Origin: Polycladomyces abyssicola
GTDB taxonomy: Bacteria > Bacillota > Bacilli > Thermoactinomycetales > JIR-001
Direction: 5' to 3'
DNA length: 64,000 bases
Assembly (NCBI RefSeq): GCF_018326425.1
Contig: NZ_AP024601.1
Span: 1,476,001 to 1,540,000 of the forward strand
The notes beneath the pieces are model-generated. The model was not told the origin of the DNA and made no database searches. It saw nothing but the letters and a program-made list of their open reading frames with translations. The translations under genes and the position numbers were made by a program. Shown here piece after piece: positions 9,162 to 18,087 of the stretch; position 1 is the first letter of the stretch, and every line of letters begins with the position of its first letter.

Positions 9162-9803
9162 TTGTTTACGGGGATTATCGAAGAAGTGGGTTCAATCCGG
9201 AAAATGGCCCGGCAGGGGATGGCGATGGAGCTCACGATTGCCTGCCGCAAGGTGTTGGAAGGGGTGCAATTGGGGGACAGCATTGCCGTCAATGGGGTGT
9301 GCCTCACTGTGACCCGTTTCGCAGAGGACCATTTTACGGCCGACGTAATGCCGGAAACGATGAAACGAACCAACTTGGGTTCCTTGTCCGTAGGTTCACC
9401 GGTCAATCTGGAACGCGCATTGGCCGCGGGACAACGATTGGGTGGCCATTTCGTCCAGGGACACGTGGATGGCGTTGGTACGATCACAGATCGAACGCCG
9501 TATGAAAATGCGGTGCTGTTCCGCATTTCGGTTCCGACGGAACTGACCCGGTTTATGGTGGAAAAGGGGTCTGTTGCGGTCAACGGGATCAGTCTGACGT
9601 TGGTGGATGTAGGTAAAGACTTCTTCACTGTATCGGTGATACCTCACACCTTAACCCATACCCAATTGCATGCGGCCAAAGTGGGAGATCCCGTCAATAT
9701 CGAGTGTGATATGATCGGTAAATATATCGCCAAAATGCTGGGCAAGACAAAAGAGAACGAAGGGTTGACGTTGGAGATACTCCGACAAAACGGATTCGCA
9801 TGA
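9162..9803 (+). CDS. ribE: Riboflavin synthase, alpha subunit type
   Basis: Converts two 6,7-dimethyl-8-ribityllumazines to riboflavin and a pyrimidine product. 213 residues with two internally repeated lumazine-binding barrels, each starting like MFTGIIEEVGS and HFVQGHVDGVG. TTG start at 9162 with AAAGGAGG 8 bases upstream. Follows ribD by 13 bases; ribBA comes only after an unusual 340-base spacer. Confidence 0.95.
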   Translation: MFTGIIEEVGSIRKMARQGMAMELTIACRKVLEGVQLGDSIAVNGVCLTVTRFAEDHFTADVMPETMKRTNLGSLSVGSPVNLERALAAGQRLGGHFVQGHVDGVGTITDRTPYENAVLFRISVPTELTRFMVEKGSVAVNGISLTLVDVGKDFFTVSVIPHTLTHTQLHAAKVGDPVNIECDMIGKYIAKMLGKTKENEGLTLEILRQNGFA

Positions 9804-10142
9804 TTGTTTACCAGGGGTCTAGAGCGTGTCTGGGCATTCTAGGGAGCGATGTTTTCCCAGCCGAGAGACCGACCAATCCCTGATTAAGCGAAAACTCGGG
9901 ATCACAGGATTGAAATCGTGGGCAATTTCCTCAAAGCGAAGTGTATTTTGCCAGCGACCTGAGCTGACCGAGTTGGAGCGGTCATCATCTGCATCCCTTC
10001 AGGGCGCAGGTGGAGCGAGCCGGGAAAGCAATGTGGGCAGTATTCACCAGACACACCTTAACCAATTGGCAATGGGCAACGTTTCCCAGGTGATAGTCCA
10101 AACCGCCGAGCGGGTGAACATGCGCGAAAGGAGGCGGGGGAG
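9804..10142 (+). other. Structured 339-base spacer inside the rib operon, no gene
   Basis: No convincing coding frame. Clear hairpins: CTGGG/CCCAG (about 9829-9860), TGACCG/CGGTCA (9965-9984), CATCTGC/GCAGGTG with an inner CCC/GGG (9986-10012), and CCGC/GCGG (about 10103-10113) just before the ribBA ribosome site AAAGGAGG. Could be a decayed inserted element or an RNA control region; I do not recognise it. Confidence 0.5.
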
Positions 10143-11342
10143 ATGTATTCCTTCGACCCGATTGAGGAAGCCATTTATGAATTGATGCAAGGAAACGTCA
10201 TCATTGTGGTGGACGACGAAGACCGCGAAAACGAAGGTGATTTCGTAGCGCTGGCGGAAAAGGCCACGCCGGATGTGATCAATTTCATGATCAAGTATGG
10301 GCGTGGTCTGGTGTGTGTGCCCATCACCGAGGAGCGGGCGCAGGAGTTGGACCTGCCGCCGATGGTGCACCACAACACGGATACACATGGAACGGCGTTT
10401 ACAGTGTCCGTCGATCACGTGAGCTGCACGACCGGCATTTCCGCATATGAGCGGTCTACCACCATCAGAGCCTTGATCGACCCGAAGACGCGCCCCGAAG
10501 ATTTCCGCCGTCCGGGCCACATCTTTCCGCTGATTGCCAAAAAGGGCGGGGTGTTGCGCCGAGCCGGCCACACCGAAGCGGCTGTCGACCTGGCGCGGAT
10601 GTGCGGGGCATATCCGGCAGGCGTTATCTGTGAAGTGATCAAGGAAGACGGTTCGATGGCCCGCGTGCCCGACCTGATGGAGATCGCCAAACAACACGAT
10701 TTGAAAATCATCACGATTCAGGATTTGATTCAATACCGCAACCGCAAAGACAAATTGGTTGAACGCGTCGTCGCGACGAAAATGCCGACGGAGTTTGGGG
10801 AATTCACCGCTATCGGCTACACCAATGAAGTGGACGATCGGGAACACGTCGCATTAGTTAAAGGAGAGATTGACCCGGAAAAACCGGTGCTGGTCCGGGT
10901 GCACTCCGAATGTCTGACTGGTGACGTGTTCGGTTCGCACCGCTGCGACTGCGGTCCCCAGCTTCATGCAGCACTGAAGCGGATCAACGATGAGGGAGCG
11001 GGCGTATTGCTCTACATGCGGCAAGAGGGGCGGGGCATCGGGCTGTTGAACAAATTAAAAGCCTACAAATTGCAGGAACAGGGACTGGATACGGTGGAAG
11101 CCAACTTGAAGCTCGGATTCCGCCCCGATCTGCGCGATTACGGGATCGGTGCACAAATTTTGCGGGACCTGGGTGTGCGCAAGATGCGCCTGATGACCAA
11201 CAACCCGCGCAAAATCACCGGTTTGAAAGGGTACGGGCTGGAAGTGGTCGAAGTGGTGCCGATCCAGATCCCGCCCAATGAATCCAACAAACGGTATCTG
11301 TTGACCAAGAAAAACAAAATGGGACACATGCTCAATCTGTAA
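10143..11342 (+). CDS. ribBA: 3,4-dihydroxy-2-butanone-4-phosphate synthase / GTP cyclohydrolase II
   Basis: Fusion that supplies both precursors of riboflavin. 399 residues. RibB half (about 1-205): [11 protein letters not shown], acidic loop, and [11 protein letters not shown]. RibA half (about 206-399): the zinc cysteines in [20 protein letters not shown] and the RQEGRGIGL motif. ATG start at 10143 behind AAAGGAGGCGGGGGAG. Followed directly by ribH. Confidence 0.97.
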   Translation: MYSFDPIEEAIYELMQGNVIIVVDDEDRENEGDFVALAEKATPDVINFMIKYGRGLVCVPITEERAQELDLPPMVHHNTDTHGTAFTVSVDHVSCTTGISAYERSTTIRALIDPKTRPEDFRRPGHIFPLIAKKGGVLRRAGHTEAAVDLARMCGAYPAGVICEVIKEDGSMARVPDLMEIAKQHDLKIITIQDLIQYRNRKDKLVERVVATKMPTEFGEFTAIGYTNEVDDREHVALVKGEIDPEKPVLVRVHSECLTGDVFGSHRCDCGPQLHAALKRINDEGAGVLLYMRQEGRGIGLLNKLKAYKLQEQGLDTVEANLKLGFRPDLRDYGIGAQILRDLGVRKMRLMTNNPRKITGLKGYGLEVVEVVPIQIPPNESNKRYLLTKKNKMGHMLNL

Positions 11343-11365
11343 TGGAAAAGAAAGGAGAACGCATC

Positions 11366-11836
11366 GTGGCAAAAGTGTACGAAGGAAAATTGGTGGCGCA
11401 AGGTCTTCGTTTCGGTATTGTGGTGAGCCGGTTCAATGAATTTATCACCAGCAAACTTTTGGGCGGTGCGCAGGATGCTCTCATTCGGCACGGAGCGAAT
11501 GAGGCGGACATCGAAGTGGCCTGGGTGCCGGGAGCGTTTGAAATCCCTTTGATCGCCGACCAGATGGCGGCTTCTGGCAAATACGACGCGGTAATTGCGT
11601 TGGGGACGGTGATTCGCGGGGCGACGCCCCACTTTGATTACGTGTGCAATGAGGTGGCCAAGGGTGTTTCTCAAGCTGCTTTGAAACATGGTTTGCCGGT
11701 GATTTTCGGCGTCATCACCGTGGACACCATCGAGCAGGCGATTGAGCGGGCTGGCACCAAGGCCGGAAACAAAGGATGGGAAGCAGCGACCGCGGCGATC
11801 GAGATGGCCAATCTGCAACGGGAACTCCGAGGCTGA
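11366..11836 (+). CDS. ribH: 6,7-dimethyl-8-ribityllumazine synthase
   Basis: Forms the riboflavin precursor lumazine and assembles into an icosahedral shell in Bacillus. 156 residues with [10 protein letters not shown], the phosphate/substrate loop [25 protein letters not shown] (catalytic His) and GVITVDT. GTG start at 11366 chosen because AAAGGAG sits 8 bases upstream; the ATG at 11342 overlaps the ribBA stop and has no ribosome site. Last gene of the rib operon. Confidence 0.95.
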   Translation: MAKVYEGKLVAQGLRFGIVVSRFNEFITSKLLGGAQDALIRHGANEADIEVAWVPGAFEIPLIADQMAASGKYDAVIALGTVIRGATPHFDYVCNEVAKGVSQAALKHGLPVIFGVITVDTIEQAIERAGTKAGNKGWEAATAAIEMANLQRELRG

Positions 11837-11863
11837 TCGACGGACGTCCGGGAGGAAGTGCAT

Positions 11864-12655
11864 GTGGACGTCAAAATCAAACTGGACACGTTCGAGGGTC
11901 CGTTGGATCTATTGCTCCATCTGATCGAACGGGCTGAGGTGGACATCTACGAGGTACCGATCGCACGGATTACTGATCAGTACATGGAATACTTATCGGC
12001 GATGCAGGAATGGGAGATGGAGATCGCCAGCGAGTTCCTGGTGATGGCGGCCACATTGCTGGCCATCAAAAGTAAAATGTTGTTGCCGCGGCAGGAACCA
12101 ACAGAGATGGAACTGGACGAATATGCCGAGTGGGAGGAAGAGGCCGACCCGCGTGAAGCGCTGATCGAGCGGCTGTTGGAATACAAAAAGTATAAAAAGC
12201 TGGCCGATGTGTTGCGGGAACACGAATCCAGCCGCAGTTTGGTCTACTCCCGTCCTCCGATGGATCTCACGCCGTATGCACGGGAACGAAATCCGCTGGA
12301 AGGGATCCGTCCGGACGATTTGTTGCAGTTTTTCGTGGACGTACTCCGCCAGCAAAAAGAATCGCAACAGGTGGCCCGGGTCTCGCGGGAGGAGATTTCG
12401 ATCGGCGACCGCATCAGAGAGATCATCGAACGTCTGCACACCGAGGGAGGAGCTGTCCGCTTTTCACGTCTGGTGGAACGCGGACGTATCACCCGGGAAT
12501 GGATCGTCACCACGTTTTTGGCGATCTTGGAGCTGATGAAGGCCAAACGGATCATTTGCCGACAGGAACGGCTGTTTGACGATTTGTGGATTATCGCCGC
12601 AGATATGAGGGGGGATCAGTCGCTTGGAACCGCGGGAGAGGAAGGCGATCATTGA
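11864..12655 (+). CDS. scpA: Segregation and condensation protein A
   Basis: Kleisin subunit bridging the SMC dimer in chromosome condensation and segregation. 263 residues. Family N-terminus VKIKLDTFEGPLDLLLHLIE, then KSKMLLP, the acidic linker and the winged-helix C-terminus. Several GTG codons lie near the start; 11864 is preferred because GGAGG is 8 bases upstream. Overlaps scpB by 32 bases. Confidence 0.95.
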   Translation: MDVKIKLDTFEGPLDLLLHLIERAEVDIYEVPIARITDQYMEYLSAMQEWEMEIASEFLVMAATLLAIKSKMLLPRQEPTEMELDEYAEWEEEADPREALIERLLEYKKYKKLADVLREHESSRSLVYSRPPMDLTPYARERNPLEGIRPDDLLQFFVDVLRQQKESQQVARVSREEISIGDRIREIIERLHTEGGAVRFSRLVERGRITREWIVTTFLAILELMKAKRIICRQERLFDDLWIIAADMRGDQSLGTAGEEGDH

Positions 12656-13259
12656 AGGGTTGCTGTTTGCCGCCGGTGAGGAGGGTTTGCATCCCAAAGA
12701 GATTGCCGAGTATCTGGAAACCGATGTCCGCACTGTACGGGAAACGATTCGCGAGATGCAAGAGGAATGGCGGCAGGCGGGCCGTGGTGTGCAGATCGTC
12801 GAAGTGGCACAGGTTTACCAGATGACCACCTTGCCGGAACACAGCCCGTATTTCGAAAAACTGGCCCAAGCACCCAATCGGTCTGTTCTGTCACGTGCAG
12901 CTTTGGAAACATTGGCGATTATCGCTTACCGTCAGCCGATCACGCGCATGGAAGTGGAGGAAGTGCGGGGCGTCAAAAGCGAACGCACCATACAATCTCT
13001 CCTGCGCAAAGGTTTGGTGAAGGAAGTGGGGCGTGCCGAAGGATTGGGCCGTCCCATCCTGTACGGAACAACACGGGAGTTTTTGGACTACTTCGGGTTG
13101 AAGAGTTTGGATGAACTTCCCATGCCCGATACGATTTTCGACTGGGCCGAATGGGAAGCTGAACGAAAGGAATTGTACAGACGCTTGGGTGTGGACCGTG
13201 ATACCGTGTCGGAGACGGCAATCTCGACCGAAGAGGATCAGATGGAGGAAGAAGAGTGA
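12624..13259 (+). CDS. scpB: Segregation and condensation protein B
   Basis: Partner of ScpA in the SMC complex. 211 residues with two winged-helix domains: IIEGLLFAAGEEGL at the start and LETLAIIAYRQPITRMEVEE, VKSERTIQSLL, GRPILYGTTREFLDYFGL later. TTG start at 12624 with GGGGGG upstream. Ends in an acidic tail, then a terminator. Confidence 0.95.
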   Translation: MEPRERKAIIEGLLFAAGEEGLHPKEIAEYLETDVRTVRETIREMQEEWRQAGRGVQIVEVAQVYQMTTLPEHSPYFEKLAQAPNRSVLSRAALETLAIIAYRQPITRMEVEEVRGVKSERTIQSLLRKGLVKEVGRAEGLGRPILYGTTREFLDYFGLKSLDELPMPDTIFDWAEWEAERKELYRRLGVDRDTVSETAISTEEDQMEEEE

Positions 13260-13265
13260 AACAAT

Positions 13266-13302
13266 CCCCGCGCATCGTTCCGATGTGGCGGGGGTGGTTT
13301 TT
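13266..13302 (+). terminator. Terminator of scpAB
   Basis: CCCCGC/GCGGGG outer stem with inner CATCG/CGATG, followed by GGTTTTT. The T tract overlaps the -35 of the next promoter. Confidence 0.7.
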
Positions 13303-13330
13303 GACAAAGATATAATCATATGCTTATATT
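13301..13330 (+). promoter_or_regulatory. Promoter and probable ArsR operator of the arsenic operon
   Basis: TTGACA (13301-13306), 18-base spacer, TATATT (13325-13330). The spacer holds an AT-rich imperfect dyad (ATAatcATATgctTAT), a likely self-regulatory site for the adjacent ArsR protein. Confidence 0.55.
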
Positions 13331-13341
13331 GGGATGTGGTG

Positions 13342-13674
13342 ATGTTGATGGAAATTCATCTGCTTGCCGAATGTCACAAAGCATTGGGAGATCCGACACG
13401 CCTGAAGATCTTGGCACTGTTGAAGGAAGAGGAGTTGTGCGTTTGCGAGTTGGTCGAGATCCTGAAAATGAGTCAACCTGCTGTGTCCCAACATATGCGC
13501 CGATTGAAAAATGCCGGTCTGGTCAAGGAACGGCGTCAGGGACAATGGGTGTTTTACTCCTTGGACGGAACCCAGTTTCCTTTCATGCAAAGTGTGTTGT
13601 CTTGTTTACCGGACATGCGTGAGGAGATTGACCAATTAAAGGAAAAAGGGTTAAAGGTGCAGTGTGGATCATGA
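13342..13674 (+). CDS. arsR: ArsR/SmtB-family arsenic-responsive repressor
   Basis: 110 residues, winged-helix repressor. Has KALGDPTRLKIL, the metal-sensing pair in ELCVCELVEIL, the recognition helix SQPAVSQHMRRLKNAGLV and the wing ERRQGQWVFYSL. The CVC motif in that helix is the arsenite-binding arrangement of ArsR. Start placed at ATG 13342 (13348 also possible). Overlaps the next frame by an ATGA junction, so it heads an ars operon. Confidence 0.92.
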   Translation: MLMEIHLLAECHKALGDPTRLKILALLKEEELCVCELVEILKMSQPAVSQHMRRLKNAGLVKERRQGQWVFYSLDGTQFPFMQSVLSCLPDMREEIDQLKEKGLKVQCGS

Positions 13675-14019
13675 CGTCAATGCACAGGAAATGGATTGCA
13701 GAATTCATTGGTACGTATTTTCTGGTGTTTGCAGGGACAGGTGCGATTGTCATCGATGAGCTGACGAACAGCATTACCCACATCGGCGTCTCCCTGACGT
13801 TTGGGATGGTGGTAACAGCTTTGATCTATGCGTTTGGTCACATCTCTGGTGCCCACTTGAATCCTGCTGTTACCGCCGGCGGATATCTTCCTTCGAGAAG
13901 CATGTCACTATATGGTGGCCCAAATGCTCGGGGCGACTGCGGCGAGTGTGACTCTGCGACTCCTCTTTGGCAATGTCGCTCATTTGGGTGCCACATTGCC
14001 CCGAGATTCGTGGCAATGA
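13671..14019 (+). pseudogene. Aquaporin/glycerol-channel gene, frameshifted and truncated
   Basis: The first ~65 residues are a MIP-family N-terminus: AEFIGTYFLVFAGTGAIVID, THIGVSLTFGMVV and the first pore loop SGAHLNPAVT. After about 13875 the homology continues in another frame as REACHYMVAQMLGATAAS and stops at 14019 with DSWQ. The second half (second NPA loop) is missing. MIP channels in ars operons (AqpS type) let arsenite out. Here the channel is dead, by one indel plus a deletion, between arsR and arsC. Confidence 0.85.
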
Positions 14020-14040
14020 TACACGAAGGAGGAACTGAGA

Positions 14041-14469
14041 ATGAAAAATGATAAGAAAATCATCTACTTTCTGTGCACGGGTAATTGCCGCAGTCAGATG
14101 GCGGAAGGGTTCGCCAAGAAATACCTGGGTGATCGGTTTGAGGTGTACAGTGCGGGGATCGAGGCTCACGGCCTGAATCCAAATGCAGTAAAGGTGATGG
14201 CAGAGAAAGGAATCGACATCTCCGGTCAGACCTCGGATGTGATCGATCCCGAATTGTTGAACCGGGCGGATTACGTGATTACATTATGTGGAGATGCCAA
14301 CGACAAGTGCCCCATGACCCCGCCTCATGTGAAAAGGGAACATTGGGGATTTGACGATCCGGCCAAAGCGACGGGGACGGAGGAGGAAAAATGGGCCGTT
14401 TTCCGGCGAGTACGTGATGAGATTGAAGCCCGCATCCAACAGTTTGCCCAAGAGGAACAGGTGAAATGA
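14041..14469 (+). CDS. arsC: Arsenate reductase, thioredoxin-coupled
   Basis: Reduces arsenate to arsenite with a cysteine relay regenerated by thioredoxin. 142 residues of the low-molecular-weight phosphatase fold: P-loop CTGNCRS near the N-terminus, [12 protein letters not shown], and the redox pair in CGDANDKCP. Strong AGGAGG upstream. With its usual membrane partner broken, arsenite export would need a pump elsewhere. Confidence 0.95.
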   Translation: MKNDKKIIYFLCTGNCRSQMAEGFAKKYLGDRFEVYSAGIEAHGLNPNAVKVMAEKGIDISGQTSDVIDPELLNRADYVITLCGDANDKCPMTPPHVKREHWGFDDPAKATGTEEEKWAVFRRVRDEIEARIQQFAQEEQVK

Positions 14470-14895
14470 GACGAATAGTGGAGATGTCAATTTGACACTC
14501 CACACAGATGAAGTATAAAAGGGACTTCATTGGTCGGTGTGGGATTCTTGGGTTGTTAGCGTCCTCAGTCCGTTTTCGTTTTCGGACAGCTTCCGAGCTC
14601 AGGGGTGTTTCATCACCCCATCCCATACGGCTTTAAGGTTTTTGTCGTATGTATTCCAGGGTAAGTTTACCCGTTACCACTACGCCCTGCACTGTAACCT
14701 GAAATCACTTTGGTGGTGTTGATCGTCCCGTTCACATAAACCTGTCATTCAAATTGGTCTGAAGTAATCAAGCTTCTCATTTTTAAGGATTGGTTGATCT
14801 GTTCCGCTTTGGCCAGTGCGTTGAAATCTTTTAGGACATCATTTCGGTTGGTTGCTTTGCCCAATTACATAATCATGAATATCCGGATCATCCAT
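14470..14895. other. Intergenic region with small hairpins, no gene
   Basis: Lies between two convergent ars units. GGGGTG/CACCCC (about 14603-14620) and CATACG/CGTATG (about 14626-14650) can pair. A minus-strand frame here (WGDETPLSSEAVRK) is suggestive of a decayed transposon gene but too weak to name. Confidence 0.4.
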
Positions 14896-15198
14896 TCATG
14901 TCCTCAAAAAATAACAGTCATTCAGTTCCTGACAAAAGTCTTTCAATGTGTCCTTGTTGATGGAGTAGTAATGCCATTTCCCTTCTTTCCGTTCGTGAAC
15001 CAGGCCGGCGTTTTTTAATTCCTTCAGGTGGTAGGACACTTTGGACTGTTTCATATTCAAGGCGTCCTGGATATCGCAGACACACATCCCTTTCTGGCAA
15101 CATCTTTTTGAATTCGCTTCTTCCTGGCTTCCTTTGGCGACCAAATCCATGATCTGTAGCCGAATGGGATCGGAAAGCGCTTTCGCGATTAAAATCAG
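14896..15198 (-). CDS. Second ArsR-family metalloregulator, start unclear
   Basis: The open frame reads EQLILIAKALSDPIRLQI, then CCQKGMCVCDIQDALNMKQS, VSYHLKELKNAGLV and ERKEGKWHYYSINK, a typical ArsR repressor with Cys pairs CC and CVC. There is no ATG, GTG or TTG before Met at 15150, which would remove the first helices. An ATG at 15214 behind GGGGTG is one frame off. Either a one-base indel broke the start or the CTG near 15198 is used. Likely regulator of the adjacent operator region. Confidence 0.7.
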   Translation of the reverse strand: MILIAKALSDPIRLQIMDLVAKGSQEEANSKRCCQKGMCVCDIQDALNMKQSKVSYHLKELKNAGLVHERKEGKWHYYSINKDTLKDFCQELNDCYFLRT

Positions 15199-15254
15199 TT
15201 GTTCATCTGATCATGGTTTCACCCCTTAATACAGCGAATTTTTGTTCAGTTGAA

Positions 15255-15578
15255 TCAGTTATCTGTATTTCTTCCCGTTCCCGACATCTCGTCCGCATCC
15301 GCTTTGACCACGAACACTTCCCACCGGTGACCGTCCGGGCTTGTTACCCAAATTTTGTCCTGACGGGCATAACAACAGGTGGTATCCATTTCATCAAAGG
15401 TGACCAATCCTGCCTGTTTCAGCCGCTGTTTGATGGATAAAACATCATCGGTAGAGGAGACTTGAATCTCGAGGTGGTCAATCCCTCCCGTCATGTCACC
15501 GCCTTCGTTTAGTGTCAAATTGAGTGCCGGTTCATCTAAATCAAACTTGGCGTAACCGGGGCGGATCTTTTCCTCCAT
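15255..15578 (-). CDS. arsI: ArsI-type C-As lyase (glyoxalase fold), N-terminally truncated
   Basis: 107 residues. Shows the organoarsenical-binding cysteines (TTCCYARQDKIW), a metal histidine (GGIDHLEIQV) and the final Glu ligand (GHRWEVFVV), as in ArsI/CadI dioxygenases that demethylate trivalent methylarsenicals. The family N-terminus, with the first metal His and about 30 residues, is missing: the frame begins at RPGYAKF and a stop lies three codons upstream. The promoter abuts the ATG, so a deletion joined them. Activity is doubtful. Confidence 0.7.
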   Translation of the reverse strand: MEEKIRPGYAKFDLDEPALNLTLNEGGDMTGGIDHLEIQVSSTDDVLSIKQRLKQAGLVTFDEMDTTCCYARQDKIWVTSPDGHRWEVFVVKADADEMSGTGRNTDN

Positions 15579-15595
15579 TGTGGGGGCTCACTTAC

Positions 15596-15644
15596 ATCAA
15601 CTTTTATTGATGTGATTATAAATCAATTTTTTTTGATATGTCAA
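15596..15644 (-). promoter_or_regulatory. Promoter with two ArsR-type operators
   Basis: On the minus strand TTGACA (15644-15639) and TATAAT (15620-15615) are 18 bases apart. One perfect ATCAA-N6-TTGAT dyad (15622-15637) fills the spacer and a second with the same geometry (15596-15611) covers the start region, 26 bases centre to centre. This placement fits repression by an ArsR protein. Confidence 0.8.
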
Positions 15645-15715
15645 TGAACCATTTCGGTTTGTATGCAAACAGGAAAAAATGCCCAAGATAAGATTGATGG
15701 CAGGAGGATCGAAGA

Positions 15716-16387
15716 ATGATAACGCTGTTGTGGATCTTGCTTGGCTTGGGCGTGATATTGGTTTTACTCAGTTTGACAACGGTTCGCTGTCACATTCAAT
15801 ACAAGCGTGTAGATGCGGACGATCGGATCAATGTCACGTTCCGGTGGTGGAAATGGTTCCGTTTGCGATGGACAGTGCCATCACTTCAGCTGTCCAGCAT
15901 GACGGAAGACGGAAAATGGACGCCACATGTACAAGCAACTGTCCGTCAAAGCCGGAGGCGTCGCTGGCAGGAACGTTTGTCGTGGGGGGTACTCCGGCGC
16001 ATGCACCGGCAGTATGTTTGGATGCGGGAACACGTCCATCATTTGCATCAATGGTTTCGTGGCTTGCTGAGGCGATTTCATGTGGAGAGCTTGAGTTGGC
16101 ACTCGGCGATTGGAACGGGGGACGCTGCGGAAACCGGCGTACTGACAGGCCTTGCTTGGGGATTGAAATCCACCGTCGTCGGGGTGGCCGGTGCTTACGT
16201 GCAATGGGAACGTCCTCCGCAGATCCAGGTGGATCCGGTGTTTCACGAACCGCATCTGGAGACTGATTTCCAATGCATAGTGCGATTTCGGATCGGGCAC
16301 GCTATCCTTGCTGGCATACGATTATTGCTCAATTTCCGGGTAAGGGGGGAAGCGAAAGGATGGCTGAACATCCCATTCAAGGACTGA
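15716..16387 (+). CDS. ytfI: DUF2953 membrane-anchored protein (YtfI type)
   Basis: 223 residues. One N-terminal transmembrane helix (about 3-23, LLWILLGLGVILVLLSL), then a basic middle with many Arg/Trp and a C-terminal DUF2953 domain. Function unknown. It overlaps ytfJ, as in Bacillus where ytfI and ytfJ are paired. Confidence 0.8.
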   Translation: MITLLWILLGLGVILVLLSLTTVRCHIQYKRVDADDRINVTFRWWKWFRLRWTVPSLQLSSMTEDGKWTPHVQATVRQSRRRRWQERLSWGVLRRMHRQYVWMREHVHHLHQWFRGLLRRFHVESLSWHSAIGTGDAAETGVLTGLAWGLKSTVVGVAGAYVQWERPPQIQVDPVFHEPHLETDFQCIVRFRIGHAILAGIRLLLNFRVRGEAKGWLNIPFKD

Positions 16388-16827
16388 TGTCCACCGCCAT
16401 GGAAAACCTGAAAGAAATGGTGGATGTCAATACCATCGTGGGTGATCCGGTGGAAACGCCGGACGGAAGTGTGATCATTCCCGTCTCACGCGTCGGTTTC
16501 GGGTTTGCAGCAGGTGGAAGCGAATTCGACACCGCCTATGCCGACGACGGTTCCCAAGGGGACAAAAGACAACAACAGGAAGACGGCAACGGTCAATCAT
16601 CGGGCAAATTGCCCTTCGGAGGAGGCAGTGGCGGCGGGGTTTCGATCACGCCGGTGGCGTTCCTCGTGGTCGGGGAGAAAGGGGTGCGGTTATTGAACAT
16701 GGATGGCAACACGCACTTGTTTGATCGTTTGATCGATTTTGCACCCGGATTGGTGGAACGTCTGCAAAACACGTTGAAAAAAAAGGATAAACAAGGGGGA
16801 TGCGAACCTCCCCGTATGGATATATGA
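16360..16827 (+). CDS. ytfJ: Sporulation protein YtfJ (GerW family)
   Basis: 155 residues. Typical features: MENLKEMVDVNTIVGDPV, IIPVSRVGFGFAAGGSEF, a Gly-rich loop (GGGSGGGV) and ITPVAFLVV. GerW-family proteins are made in the forespore and one is needed for germination with certain nutrients. Start at 16360 behind GAAAGGA; it overlaps ytfI by 28 bases. Confidence 0.9.
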   Translation: MAEHPIQGLMSTAMENLKEMVDVNTIVGDPVETPDGSVIIPVSRVGFGFAAGGSEFDTAYADDGSQGDKRQQQEDGNGQSSGKLPFGGGSGGGVSITPVAFLVVGEKGVRLLNMDGNTHLFDRLIDFAPGLVERLQNTLKKKDKQGGCEPPRMDI

Positions 16828-16833
16828 CGGTAG

Positions 16834-16867
16834 AAACACCGTTTCCGGCAAGCGGACGGTGTTTTTT
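16834..16867 (+). terminator. Terminator of ytfI-ytfJ
   Basis: AACACCGT pairs with ACGGTGTT and is followed by TTTTTG, just after the ytfJ stop. Confidence 0.85.
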
Positions 16868-16938
16868 GTTGCTCTTTTTCATATCCCTGTCCCACTGGCA
16901 TATAAATGTGTACAAACCATGTTTGGGGTGGGAGGGTT

Positions 16939-18087
16939 ATGCGGCATTTGAAAGGTGGGGCGATGATCCTTTGTTTGATCATCGGATTGATCAGCTCGCT
17001 CGGCTGGGGGTGGGGCTCGACTGAGCCACAGGTAAGTGCGCATGCGGCGGCGATGATCGATGTGCAGTCCGGTCGCCTCTTATATGCCAAACATGCGGAT
17101 GAGCGCTTGCCGATCGCCAGTTTGACCAAAATCATGACGGCCATTGTGGCCATTGAAAACAGCCGCCTCACCGACAAGGTGACCGTTCCTCCCGAGGCGG
17201 TCGGCGTGGAAGGTTCGTCGATTTATCTGAAAGCGGAGGAACGGATTTCGATGGGGGATTTGTTGTACGGCCTGATGCTCCGATCCGGCAATGACGCGGC
17301 GGTGACGATCGCCCGACATGTCGGCGGATCGGTGGAAGGGTTCGTCTACATGATGAATGAGAAGGCAGCCTATCTTGGATTGGAAAACACACATTTCGCC
17401 AATCCGCACGGACTGGATGCACCGGAGCATTATTCCTCTGCTGCGGATTTGGCGCGGTTGACCGCTTATGCTTTGAAAAACCCCACTTTTCGGGAAATTG
17501 TCAGGACACAGGTAAAAACCGTCCCGTGGCCGGGAGAAGAATGGCACCGCAAATGGTACAACAAAAACAAAATGCTCCGATTTTACAAAGGCGCGGACGG
17601 GGTCAAGACGGGTTACACCAAAAAAGCGCGTCGAACGTTGGTTTCTTCCGCTACGCGGAATGGCAGGCAATTGGTGACAGTCACGTTGAACGCCCCCGAT
17701 GATTGGAATGATTCGATGCAATTGCTGGAGTACGGATTTCAGCATTTCCATCCCGTCAAGGTGGTGAAGAAAGGGCAAGCATTTCAAACGGTAAGAGGGG
17801 AGAAAAAGGGAGAGCTGGTATTGCGAGTGGTGGCCGAGCAACCGTTTATCTATCCATTGACAGAGGAGGAACGACACCAAGTCTCCATAGAACCGGTGCT
17901 TTCCTATCCACTGAAAAAAATGGATCGCGAGGGATTGCGCGTGGGGACGGCCCGCGTGCTGTTGAACGGCCAGCCGGTCGGTACGGTTCCGCTTGTGACG
18001 CAGTATCAAGATGAGCCATCCGTCTTTTCCGAATGGATGGATGTGTTTCAGGATGTGTTGGGAATGGGGGTCGGGGGCGGTGGTTAA
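16939..18087 (+). CDS. dacB: D-alanyl-D-alanine carboxypeptidase, spore-cortex type (DacB)
   Basis: Penicillin-binding serine carboxypeptidase that trims cortex peptides. 382 residues: N-terminal signal sequence (hydrophobic MILCLIIGLISSLGWGWG), active-site ASLTKI (SxxK), RSGNDAA (SxN), VKTGYT (KTG) and a C-terminal beta-rich domain. Start at 16939 behind GGGAGGG. Order dacB-spmA-spmB is as in B. subtilis, where the operon is mother-cell specific; by analogy it shapes cortex cross-linking and spore heat resistance. Confidence 0.94.
   Translation: MRHLKGGAMILCLIIGLISSLGWGWGSTEPQVSAHAAAMIDVQSGRLLYAKHADERLPIASLTKIMTAIVAIENSRLTDKVTVPPEAVGVEGSSIYLKAEERISMGDLLYGLMLRSGNDAAVTIARHVGGSVEGFVYMMNEKAAYLGLENTHFANPHGLDAPEHYSSAADLARLTAYALKNPTFREIVRTQVKTVPWPGEEWHRKWYNKNKMLRFYKGADGVKTGYTKKARRTLVSSATRNGRQLVTVTLNAPDDWNDSMQLLEYGFQHFHPVKVVKKGQAFQTVRGEKKGELVLRVVAEQPFIYPLTEEERHQVSIEPVLSYPLKKMDREGLRVGTARVLLNGQPVGTVPLVTQYQDEPSVFSEWMDVFQDVLGMGVGGGG

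Noticed and set aside
13662-14051. 129-codon frame as an intact small aquaporin
   Set aside because: After about residue 65 the frame no longer matches the family, while the matching continuation is in another frame.
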